Below are positions 1 to 7,377 of a stretch of DNA of 39,147 nt, piece by piece. Under the pieces are notes generated by a model. It was not told the DNA's origin and did not search any database. It saw nothing but the letters and a program-made list of their open reading frames with translations. This DNA is from Bacteroidales bacterium (GTDB lineage: Bacteria; Bacteroidota; Bacteroidia; Bacteroidales; UBA932): positions 1-39,147 of the forward strand of contig JAFZDJ010000077.1 of NCBI GenBank assembly GCA_017561265.1, given 5' to 3'. Position 1 is the first letter of the stretch. Each line of letters opens with the position of its first letter. Made by a program: the position numbers and the translations under genes.

Positions 1-126
1 ACAGCATTAGCCACAACTGTATTCATAAAGGGAGTATACGAGCCTGACAATCTGGTGACAGACGATGCTAAGTATGTTGAAGGCTGGTTTACATCCCTTG
101 GACTCAAAGTCGCTTGGGAGTTCTAA
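1..126 (+). CDS. C-terminal end of an outer-membrane-type protein (5' truncated)
   Basis: Frame 1 is open from the first base to a TAA at 124-126 and gives the last 41 residues of a protein whose start lies outside the window. The tail contains YEPDNLVTDDAKYVEGWF and ends LKVAWEF. An alternating pattern finishing in an aromatic residue is typical of the last strand of an outer-membrane beta-barrel, and the next two genes encode small secreted barrel-like proteins, which supports a similar location. The fragment is too short to name a family. It lies 44 bases upstream of the next start and probably shares a transcript with it. Confidence 0.55.
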   Translation, partial: TALATTVFIKGVYEPDNLVTDDAKYVEGWFTSLGLKVAWEF

Positions 127-133
127 ACTTAAA

Positions 134-152
134 TAAAATTCGAATTTATCTA
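134..152 (+). repeat. 19-bp palindrome-containing repeat, copy 1
   Basis: TAAAATTCGAATTTATCTA, built round the perfect palindrome AAATTCGAATTT, lies 7 bases after a stop codon. An identical 19-bp copy is at 1439-1457, one base after another stop codon. Confidence 0.6.
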
Positions 153-170
153 CTAACTAATAACCACAAT

Positions 171-725
171 ATGAAGCGGATCATAATATTATTCAGTGTA
201 CTTTTCATGCCTTTCATATCTTTGGCTGCGCAGGATTATAAGTACGAGGCCAAACTTGGTTGGTTCCCTGTAGATGCATTGAATCTTGTATATCTTATGG
301 GAGAGGATCCATCAGGTGAAACTACTTACGGGTCGATGAAGACAGCGGGTATATTTTCAGCTGATTTTGACTATAAGGTGAAGAAATGGCTTACAGTGGG
401 TGCAAAACTGAATTATCGAAATTCATGGCGTGATATGAAAACCATCAGCGATGGTCTTGAGGTTTATAGTATCGACAGATTGCAAGCTGTGTCAGTAATG
501 CCTACTGTAAAGCTTACTACTGGCTATGATTCAGTGTTCCGCTATTATGCCACCTTGGGAGTCGGAGCTGGAATGGATCTGTCCTCAGGAGTAAATGATG
601 CATTTGTGGCATTACAGTTTACTCCCGTAGGCATATCTGTAGGAAAGAAGATATCCTGGTACTTTGAACTGGGAATCGGACACGCCTTTATGGGATTTAT
701 GACCGGTCTAAGTTGGCGCTTTTAG
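171..725 (+). CDS. Small secreted outer-membrane beta-barrel-like protein
   Basis: This 184-residue protein begins with a clear Sec signal peptide (MKRII, a hydrophobic core, then SLAAQ at about residue 21). The ATG at 171 is chosen over an in-frame upstream start at 114 because it places the signal peptide at the N-terminus and avoids overlap with the preceding gene. The mature part alternates polar and hydrophobic residues, has glycine-rich turns (YATLGVGAGMDL, FELGIGHAF) and ends GLSWRF with a terminal phenylalanine, as expected for a small barrel of 8 or so strands. No enzymatic motif is visible. The neighbouring gene at 823 has a similar size, signal peptide and layout, so the two may be distant relatives. 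Its function is unknown to me. Confidence 0.7.
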   Translation: MKRIIILFSVLFMPFISLAAQDYKYEAKLGWFPVDALNLVYLMGEDPSGETTYGSMKTAGIFSADFDYKVKKWLTVGAKLNYRNSWRDMKTISDGLEVYSIDRLQAVSVMPTVKLTTGYDSVFRYYATLGVGAGMDLSSGVNDAFVALQFTPVGISVGKKISWYFELGIGHAFMGFMTGLSWRF

Positions 726-745
726 ATTTCGATTTGGAGATACTA

Positions 746-769
746 ACAGATAAATCGCAATTTATCTGT
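746..769. promoter_or_regulatory. Perfect 10-bp inverted repeat between two OMP genes
   Basis: ACAGATAAAT and ATTTATCTGT flank the 4-base loop CGCA in the 97-bp gap between the two small beta-barrel genes. There is no T-run after the stem, so an operator or RNA-processing hairpin is as likely as a terminator. The arms share TTTATCT with the 19-bp repeats at 134 and 1439. Confidence 0.45.
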
Positions 770-822
770 CACAAACAATAAGATTTCTGCATCTTAATAG
801 AGAAACTATAACCATTATCGCA

Positions 823-1437
823 ATGAAACGAATCTTGACAATTGTATGTGTGATGGCAATCGCACTTCTAAGTGCATCAGCACAAGAAAAACAGCACTCA
901 CTTGAAATTACAACAGGATATCCCAGCATATTACATAATGCTGAATATCCGTGGGCTTATAGCACTGTGGAAATGACGTGGAATGGCCAGACATACAAAG
1001 AGCATTATCAGCCAGGAATCAATATCGGATACACATATCAGTGGAGAAAGAGATGGGAGGTTAACACGATGGTCAATGTACATCTCACCATTATTGATAT
1101 CAGCCAATACCCATTGCTACCTGGAGTTGACGGTTCAGCTACGTCAGGTCCAGAAGCATCAAAGCAATATGATTGGAATGCAGATCCTACTGTCACAAGA
1201 CAGACAGATGTGTTTGGTGCATTCTGCGCTTCGGTAAGATATAAATGGCTGGTACGTGACAATTTCAGCATGTACTCAGCTCTTGGTGCTGGAATCTCGA
1301 TAGGCTTCCCAATACCGATCCCATATGTAGCACCTATCGGTATAAAGTTCGGCAAAGGTAAAGTTTATGGAATCGTAGAAGCCAATGTGTCTGCCGCCAC
1401 AACATTTGGAATGGCTGGAATCGGTATCAAGCTTTAA
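823..1437 (+). CDS. Small secreted outer-membrane beta-barrel-like protein
   Basis: A 204-residue protein with a Sec signal peptide (MKRIL, hydrophobic stretch, SASAQ ending near residue 21). The mature region has barrel-like features: short amphipathic strands such as HSLEITTGYP, GINIGYTYQW and VFGAFCASVRYKW, then glycine-rich hairpins (YSALGAGISIGF, GMAGIGIKL at the C-terminus). It resembles the gene at 171 in length and organisation but I see no close sequence identity by eye. A repeated palindromic element lies one base after its stop, followed by a terminator-like hairpin. No specific function can be assigned; an outer-membrane porin-like or structural role is inferred only from fold signals. 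Confidence 0.7.
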   Translation: MKRILTIVCVMAIALLSASAQEKQHSLEITTGYPSILHNAEYPWAYSTVEMTWNGQTYKEHYQPGINIGYTYQWRKRWEVNTMVNVHLTIIDISQYPLLPGVDGSATSGPEASKQYDWNADPTVTRQTDVFGAFCASVRYKWLVRDNFSMYSALGAGISIGFPIPIPYVAPIGIKFGKGKVYGIVEANVSAATTFGMAGIGIKL

Positions 1438-1438
1438 G

Positions 1439-1457
1439 TAAAATTCGAATTTATCTA
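1439..1457 (+). repeat. 19-bp palindrome-containing repeat, copy 2
   Basis: Identical over 19 bases to 134-152 and placed directly after a stop codon in the same orientation. The palindromic core is AAATTCGAATTT. Confidence 0.6.
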
Positions 1458-1465
1458 TGAGATAT

Positions 1466-1490
1466 AAGCCTGGTACACTGTGCCGGGCTT
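1466..1490 (+). terminator. Terminator-like hairpin after the small OMP gene
   Basis: AAGCCTGGTA pairs with TGCCGGGCTT (10 bp, two G-T pairs) round a 5-base loop, 28 bases after the stop at 1437. Only a weak T-rich tail follows, so termination is plausible but not certain. Confidence 0.5.
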
Positions 1491-1662
1491 CGTTGTATAT
1501 ATAAGCGGCACTCGTCCTCTTCCGACCGCAAGCGGATCGTCAGTAATCGACGAAGTCGTTTGAGCGTCATCGAAAAAACGCTTTGCAAAACTTTTGGAAA
1601 AGGGAGGGAATGAGGAATTTTTAATGATTATTGATACTCAACCTTTTCTGTTATTATTCACC

Positions 1663-1704
1663 CCCGTTTCCAGCATGGTATTTGTCTTTTGAGAGGCAAA
1701 CGGG
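1663..1704 (+). promoter_or_regulatory. Inverted repeat just upstream of the serine hydrolase start
   Basis: CCCGTTT at 1663-1669 and AAACGGG at 1698-1704 can form a 7-bp stem ending six bases before the ATG at 1711, over the ribosome-loading region. The rest of the 273-bp gap (1438-1710) shows only a weak hairpin (AGCGT/ACGCT near 1565-1590) and no gene. Confidence 0.35.
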
Positions 1705-1710
1705 TGTCTT

Positions 1711-2634
1711 ATGCAAATTTTTACATTGAAATCCCTTCACGACGGTTTGGATCTAAGTGTGCTTGTCGTTCGTCCGGAAGGTGTGGTAAGAGCAGTTCTT
1801 CAGATTCTTCATGGAATGTGCGGCAGTAAGGAAAGGTATATTCCATTTATGAGTTATATGTCGGCTCGTGGTATAGCATGTGTTGCGCATGACCATCGAG
1901 GTCATGGCGGAAGTGTATTGTTGGATGATGACCTTGGATATATGTATGAGGGAGGCCATGATGCCTTGGTTGATGATATACATATTGTAAATCAGTGGAT
2001 TGCAGGAGAGTTTGCCGGCCTTCCTGTATTTATGTTAGGGCATAGCATGGGATCCTTGGCTTTGCGATCGCATATGCATAAGTTTCCTGCTGATGCAGAT
2101 GGAATCGTCCTATGCGGCAGTCCGGCATATTCTCCTTTATCTCCTTTATTGTACAAAATGACCTCGATTCTGTGTAGTTTAGGTCTTGGACATTACAGAC
2201 CCGGAATCATCCCTCGTATAGCTGCCGACTACTACAACCGTCGTTTCGATTCGGAAGGGATGCTCGCATGGACATGTTCCGATCCGCAGGTGCGGATGGA
2301 TTTCATAAGCAGTCCTCTTCATAACTTCCGGTTTACTCTTAACGGATGTCGTGCTCTTATGGGACTCATGATGGAGGCATATTCTGATGACGACTTTGAT
2401 ATTTCGATAAAGGAACTGCCTGTCTTATTTCTTTCAGGTGAGGATGACCCATGCATGGGAGGCCATTCCGGACTGAATAAAGCTGCATCTGCTGTCCGTG
2501 ATGCAGGCTGCAGGAATGTAATGATAAAGACATATCCTGCCATGCGTCATGAAATCCTCAATGAAATCGGGAAGGAGCGCGTATGGCAGGATATATATGA
2601 CTTTATCCGATCTGAACTTATTTGCAGACCATGA
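1711..2634 (+). CDS. Alpha/beta hydrolase, monoacylglycerol-lipase-like (Hydrolase_4)
   Basis: A 307-residue serine hydrolase without a signal peptide, so probably cytoplasmic. The oxyanion/HG motif is ILHGMCGS (residues 32-39), the nucleophile elbow is GHSMGS with Ser112, the acid is most likely in GEDDP (Asp245 or Asp246), and the base is His280 in AMRHEIL. Length and motif order fit the lysophospholipase/monoacylglycerol lipase family, which cleaves acyl esters of glycerol or lysolipids; the actual substrate cannot be read from sequence. The ATG at 1711 is the only start that keeps the N-terminal strand intact. Its last 17 bases overlap the convergent cyuA-like gene. A hairpin close to the start could influence translation. 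Confidence 0.85.
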   Translation: MQIFTLKSLHDGLDLSVLVVRPEGVVRAVLQILHGMCGSKERYIPFMSYMSARGIACVAHDHRGHGGSVLLDDDLGYMYEGGHDALVDDIHIVNQWIAGEFAGLPVFMLGHSMGSLALRSHMHKFPADADGIVLCGSPAYSPLSPLLYKMTSILCSLGLGHYRPGIIPRIAADYYNRRFDSEGMLAWTCSDPQVRMDFISSPLHNFRFTLNGCRALMGLMMEAYSDDDFDISIKELPVLFLSGEDDPCMGGHSGLNKAASAVRDAGCRNVMIKTYPAMRHEILNEIGKERVWQDIYDFIRSELICRP

Positions 2635-3943
2635 TGTCAAGAATCATGTTGTCGGTATGCTGCATTCCGACCGATCCGATGCGGCCGAGATTCTGAATGG
2701 TCTTTTCGATGTCTTTTTCGATGATGCCGTCATGCTCGGAAATGCAGATGCCTTCGCGTGCAAGTACAGCAGACTGAAGGGCACTGGATACTCCTGATGC
2801 CACTTTCATCGCACATCCGACCTTCGCGCCGTCACATACCATTCCTGTGATGTTTCCTATCATGTTCTTGATGGCCGAACATATCTGGTCATAATCTCCT
2901 CCTCTAAGGAATACAAGACCGCATGCTGATCCTGTCGATGCTATCACGCAGCCGCATAGGGCTGAAAGTTTTCCGAGATATCCCTTGATATGAATCGCTA
3001 TGAGGTGGCTCAGGACAAGAGCTCTTGCCAGTCTTTCGTCGTCAGTGCCGTAGGTCTGTGAGTATGCTATGACAGGCATTGTCACTGTTATGCCCTGGTT
3101 TCCGCTGCCGGAATTGCTCATCGCAGCAAGGGTGCAACCAGCCATTCGGGCGTCAGATGCTGCGGCAGTAAGTGACATGGCGTAACTGAGGAAATCGCCT
3201 CCGAACACCTCCTTGTTGTCTTCAAGACGGATCGCCCATCCTACCTTCAGGCCATATTTGCCTTTAAGACCCTCATATGCCAGAGCCAGATTCAGAGTGC
3301 GCGATTCAAGTATGAATTCGATGTCTTCGTAAGCAACGGTCGAGGCGAATTCCACTATCTCCTTGACAGTGAGATTGTAGTCAAGAGTGGTTTTCTGGTC
3401 AGCGGCCTGAGTGTCTTCATTCTTCTCTGATGAGAAGAGGACTGTGCCGTCGAAAGATGTCTCGATTATGCTGTCGTGGTTGTCCTTGATCACTGTGCTC
3501 GCGCAATGTCCGTCCTTTGAGTCCACATAAGCCTTGACATAGAGCTTACTTGCCGTTTCTGCCAGCCCCACTGTAACTGTCTTCGTATCAACAATCTGCT
3601 TAGCCTTTTCGATGGAAGCGTCATCGAGGTCGTTCAATACCTCAAGTCCGTATTCAGACTTTCCGCATACAGCTCCAAGTGCCGCAGCAATATGGAGACC
3701 TACCATGCCGGTGCCTGGAATTCCTACTCCCATTCCGTTCTTGAGGATATTTCCGCTCACTTCCACCCTCAGGCTGTAGCAGTCCTTCATCCTCCACTGC
3801 GGATCTGAAATTTCACACCTGTCTTCCATTATCTCCATTGCCTTGGCAACGGCGAGGGCGACAGCGATCGGCTCTGTGCATCCTAGAGCCGGTTTAACTT
3901 CTTTACGGATCAATTCGATGATCTCTGCTTGACGTGCGGTCAT
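2618..3943 (-). CDS. cyuA: L-cysteine desulfidase / L-serine dehydratase-alpha family (CyuA/YhaM-like)
   Basis: A 441-residue cytoplasmic protein of the CyuA (YhaM, UPF0597) family, related to CdsA of methanogens. The family degrades L-cysteine to pyruvate, ammonia and sulfide using an iron-sulfur cluster. Seen in the sequence: KPALGCTEPIAVALA near the N-terminus, the glycine-rich SGSGNQGITVTMPV motif, and conserved cysteines in LCGCVIAS and GSACGL in the C-terminal half, candidates for the cluster. Its start overlaps the upstream amidase stop by 4 bases (ATGA), so it is the last gene of a four-gene leftward operon. Its 3' end overlaps a convergent hydrolase gene. A role in cysteine catabolism or detoxification is inferred from the family. 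Confidence 0.85.
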   Translation of the reverse strand: MTARQAEIIELIRKEVKPALGCTEPIAVALAVAKAMEIMEDRCEISDPQWRMKDCYSLRVEVSGNILKNGMGVGIPGTGMVGLHIAAALGAVCGKSEYGLEVLNDLDDASIEKAKQIVDTKTVTVGLAETASKLYVKAYVDSKDGHCASTVIKDNHDSIIETSFDGTVLFSSEKNEDTQAADQKTTLDYNLTVKEIVEFASTVAYEDIEFILESRTLNLALAYEGLKGKYGLKVGWAIRLEDNKEVFGGDFLSYAMSLTAAASDARMAGCTLAAMSNSGSGNQGITVTMPVIAYSQTYGTDDERLARALVLSHLIAIHIKGYLGKLSALCGCVIASTGSACGLVFLRGGDYDQICSAIKNMIGNITGMVCDGAKVGCAMKVASGVSSALQSAVLAREGICISEHDGIIEKDIEKTIQNLGRIGSVGMQHTDNMILDIMVCK

Positions 3944-6900
3944 TTGGTGAAAAATTCTAAGGTTAATGAAATTATTCTATCTATATCTTTTTCATTCTTG
4001 ATTGTCTCGATAGGGAAGCCCAGGCTGACGGTCCTGTAGCCGTTGCCTTCGTAGCATACTCCTGCCGAAATGTCGGTGTCGCTGTATCTCATGAATGTAC
4101 TGCCTGTTCTGGACGATGCCGGTGATATCCCGTCCGGAGTCTCTACACAGTAGCATTCTTCATTTATTTCATTATGAAAGTAGAAAGTCTCACCATTATC
4201 CGTTCCCATCCTTGTACTTTCTACGATCATGGCTGTGCCTTTTCTGCCAGCATGATTCCTTACCCATTTATAACCAAGTACTTCACGGACGAATTTCTGT
4301 GAATTCGCTCTGAATTCAGCATTTGTCTGTGCTGGATAGATCTGATCCCATACGTCAGTGCCGATATGCGCTCCGCTTATCAATACATTTCCTCCTGATG
4401 AAGTGAATCTTCTCAACGCGTCCTGCATCTCGCGAGGAAATACTTCGAACCTTCCTTCGTCGCTGCTTCCGGTAACAGTTGTGACCTGCTTTCCGCAGAT
4501 AAGGTCGGCTGCCCATGCCTGGACAGCAAATGTAGTGTCGCTATAGAATGCCTCATTGCTGCAGGAGTAGAAAGGATGTCCGGCTTTCATTATAGCCTTT
4601 CCATGGACGATGATGTAGTCGAATGTGTTTCCGGCTACTGCCTTTCCTGCATAATCGTCATAAGATGCTCCGAATCCCGGGTTGTCGTTTGTTATGAATT
4701 CTCTGTCACGACGTAACTCATACATTTCACCAATGTAAGTGATGTCCTTTATGTGCGGGACACCGCTGTCCAGCCTTCTGTCGAAGCCGGCATAGGCAGG
4801 TGTATCGATGAATGCAGGACCGCTAGTCCTGTCGAAGTTGTTGACAATCAGAACCTTTTCTGATGTCCTGTCTTCCGGCAATCCGATACTTACGGTTTCC
4901 GAATCGAAGCTTTTTCCTCCCTCGTTGAATGCACATATGCGGAAGCTGTAGATATGTCCAGGTTCTATCGATATCTGAGCTCTGTATTTTCCATCAGATC
5001 CTCTCATGGCTTTTATTTCTTTTCCCATGTCGAAAGCTCCGTCGTCGATTCTGGTGTAAAGGATGAAGCCTGATGCCTTCGCTGTCGGTTCGACAGGATC
5101 TTCAGTTTCCTTCCATGAAATCACAGCTTTTCCGTCCGTGTCGAAAGTGACTCCCATATGGCTGACCGGAAGCGGCTGTACTGCATATGGTATTCCATAT
5201 CTGTTGCTGAGATACTTCAGCATGCCTTTGTAGACCGCTCGGCTGACAGTGAACCTGAAGGCCGGGTCAAGTCCGTATTTCATGTCGGCGAAGTTCTGAT
5301 GCGAGAGAAGTTCCAGAAGCATGGCAGGACTTGAAGGAGTCCTGGATTCCCTATATGATCTGTCCCATACGCATCTTCTGCTCCACTGTGGATCGAACTG
5401 TGCCTGAATGTCATTGACTATCTGAGACTGTACAAGATCGGCATATTCTCTGCTGGTCATCCTGCTTTCTCCTCCTGGATATTTCTCTATTCCTTCCGAT
5501 CGGAGGGTGTAGATGGCGAGAGTTCCTACGATGGAATCATTCGGTGTAACACCGGCATCTGAATGGAAACCAAGCGTAAGGTCCACCGGTATGCCCAGTC
5601 CGGGCTTCTTCGATGGGTTCATTGCCGAGCCTCTGCTGATCCACTCCACCCAGTCGCCTCGTGACATGTAGTCATCCTTGTAGTCGTCCCTGAGCTCATT
5701 CTGACTGAATATCGATCGGTCTACACCTGCCCACTGCAGCCAGTATCTGGCTCCTTCGGCATACCTTGGCATTCCCGAGACTTCAGGATCTTCATCCGTG
5801 CCTTTGCGTCCTCGAGCTATATTTCCCATTCCTCCTCCGAACTTTACGGCATCAGCAGTGACAATGCTTCCTTTTTCATGTTCGTAACCTACAGGAGTTA
5901 CATTGCTCAGGACGACACATCCTTCGTCTCCCTTGTCAAATTCGAATGTTCCAAGGTATATCCATGTGCCTCCTCCGATCTTCTGGTTGATGATGAAACG
6001 GCTTTCCCCGCGCATATGCCTTACAGTATATTCTGCGGCTCTTGAGCTTTCGGGAAGTGATTTGTACGAAATATAAACCGCATATTCACCTCTTTCAGGT
6101 ATCTCCGGACGCCATTCTGCTGAAGAACTTTTTCTGTCACCGGTCATGACGGTTTCCACCTTGCGGACAGATCCCATCGTAAAAGGGTTTTCTGTACCTT
6201 GAAGAGTCGGTCTCAAAGCTGCAAAGCCTGCTCCTGCATCCTTCCATCTGCCTGTTTCAGTGTATTCTGATGTTCCGAATGCCTGGTCTATTACATCATA
6301 GTCTGATATGATTTCGTTGGTCTGCGTGTCCCTTTCTCGCGGAAGCATGACATAAGCGCCTGCATTTTCAAGCATAGGTACGAGGTAGGGCAGTACGAAG
6401 CCTTGAGTGAACATATCCTCTACAGTCTGGAAGAGGCACGGGCGCTGCCATATCCATTTTCCCGAACCGTAATCGAAATATCTTCCGTGACTCTGCCACA
6501 CGGCTATGTTCCTGCCGCTCAGTCCTTTTACATATTCAGGGGCTCCGACTGCCTTGACAAGAGGATATGCAGCAGAAGTCTCCTTGGTAAGGTACCTTGA
6601 CTCTGATGGCTTTCCGTCAAAACCCAGCTCCGAAGTCGGAAGCCTGTCCAAAGATATCCTGTTGCTGTAGATATTTCCGAGCTTGTAATTTCTGTATTTC
6701 TCAGGGAAGAGGCTGCGCAGCTTCTTTCTGAACCATTCAGGTTCACCTTCACGCCATGGATAATCTCCTAGCGATTCAGTGAAATAGATGTCCAGTACAT
6801 TGCCTCTCTTCATTACGTTCTTAAGCTTCAGCTCGCCCTTGACATCCCTGTTCTGCTTGATGAGTGCATCAAGAGAATCACAGACAGGCTTGAAGTCCTT

Positions 6901-6975
6901 TGTTATGGAGTTCTGGGCAGCTGCCCCCAAGCAGACACTTAAGACTATGTATATTGATAACAGAAGTTTTTTCAT
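3940..6975 (-). CDS. Secreted N-acetylmuramoyl-L-alanine amidase-like protein split by a golvesin-type domain
   Basis: A 1011-residue protein with a Sec signal peptide (MKKLLL...GAAAQ, about 21 residues). Two separated blocks look like an Amidase_3 zinc hydrolase: VWQSHGR (His163), a glutamate in QTVEDMF (Glu186) and AGAYVMLPRERD, then LTLGFHSDAG (His471) and MLLELLSHQN (Glu555). Between them, around residues 285-380, is a beta-rich golvesin/xanthan-lyase C-terminal-like domain (GEYAVYISY, GGTWIYLGTFEF, DAVKFGGG). A fibronectin-III-like segment (about 605-700, AVISWKE, SGFILYTRIDDG) precedes a C-terminal region that I do not recognise. It probably cleaves peptidoglycan amide bonds in the periplasm. 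Homologues are often labelled xanthan lyase from the golvesin domain alone. Third gene of the ABC-VanZ-amidase-cyuA operon. Confidence 0.75.
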   Translation of the reverse strand: MKKLLLSIYIVLSVCLGAAAQNSITKDFKPVCDSLDALIKQNRDVKGELKLKNVMKRGNVLDIYFTESLGDYPWREGEPEWFRKKLRSLFPEKYRNYKLGNIYSNRISLDRLPTSELGFDGKPSESRYLTKETSAAYPLVKAVGAPEYVKGLSGRNIAVWQSHGRYFDYGSGKWIWQRPCLFQTVEDMFTQGFVLPYLVPMLENAGAYVMLPRERDTQTNEIISDYDVIDQAFGTSEYTETGRWKDAGAGFAALRPTLQGTENPFTMGSVRKVETVMTGDRKSSSAEWRPEIPERGEYAVYISYKSLPESSRAAEYTVRHMRGESRFIINQKIGGGTWIYLGTFEFDKGDEGCVVLSNVTPVGYEHEKGSIVTADAVKFGGGMGNIARGRKGTDEDPEVSGMPRYAEGARYWLQWAGVDRSIFSQNELRDDYKDDYMSRGDWVEWISRGSAMNPSKKPGLGIPVDLTLGFHSDAGVTPNDSIVGTLAIYTLRSEGIEKYPGGESRMTSREYADLVQSQIVNDIQAQFDPQWSRRCVWDRSYRESRTPSSPAMLLELLSHQNFADMKYGLDPAFRFTVSRAVYKGMLKYLSNRYGIPYAVQPLPVSHMGVTFDTDGKAVISWKETEDPVEPTAKASGFILYTRIDDGAFDMGKEIKAMRGSDGKYRAQISIEPGHIYSFRICAFNEGGKSFDSETVSIGLPEDRTSEKVLIVNNFDRTSGPAFIDTPAYAGFDRRLDSGVPHIKDITYIGEMYELRRDREFITNDNPGFGASYDDYAGKAVAGNTFDYIIVHGKAIMKAGHPFYSCSNEAFYSDTTFAVQAWAADLICGKQVTTVTGSSDEGRFEVFPREMQDALRRFTSSGGNVLISGAHIGTDVWDQIYPAQTNAEFRANSQKFVREVLGYKWVRNHAGRKGTAMIVESTRMGTDNGETFYFHNEINEECYCVETPDGISPASSRTGSTFMRYSDTDISAGVCYEGNGYRTVSLGFPIETIKNEKDIDRIISLTLEFFTK

Positions 6976-6978
6976 CGT

Positions 6979-7377
6979 TTAATTCCTTGGTTTTATAAGT
7001 ATGTACATAAAGGCCAGTATCGCTGAACATGACATTCCTAGCATATCTGCATGAAAGTCCTTTATATCATATCCTCTATATTCGATCAATCCCTGGATGT
7101 GTTCAGTGCCGAGAGCCACTCCGGTTCCGGTCACCAGTATGATTGCGAGGACTGCAAGATGTATCATGCGATTTTTGCCAGCTGGCCTGAATGCCGCATA
7201 TGCAAGAATCGGAAATGGAAAGAACATGATGAAATGCATTATCTTGTCAATCGGGATTCCCCATAGATACGGACGTATCTCTGGCATATCGTCAGGACGC
7301 ATGAAGCAGAGATATGCGATGGCGATGATATAGGCGCACAAAAGTGCAATCCACATATGTCTTTCCGAAATCTTCAT
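6979..7377 (-). CDS. VanZ-like family membrane protein
   Basis: A 132-residue integral membrane protein with about four hydrophobic helices. The VanZ-family signature is visible: a DKIMHFIMFFPF motif after the first loop and EHIQGLIEYRGYDIKDFHADMLG, matching the conserved E..Q....R..D..D..AD..G pattern. VanZ was named for low-level teicoplanin resistance, but most members are uncharacterised envelope proteins. The first base of its ATG-side end coincides with the stop of the ABC exporter gene at 7377, and only three bases separate its stop from the amidase start, so it is translated within the same operon. Confidence 0.8.
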   Translation of the reverse strand: MKISERHMWIALLCAYIIAIAYLCFMRPDDMPEIRPYLWGIPIDKIMHFIMFFPFPILAYAAFRPAGKNRMIHLAVLAIILVTGTGVALGTEHIQGLIEYRGYDIKDFHADMLGMSCSAILAFMYILIKPRN

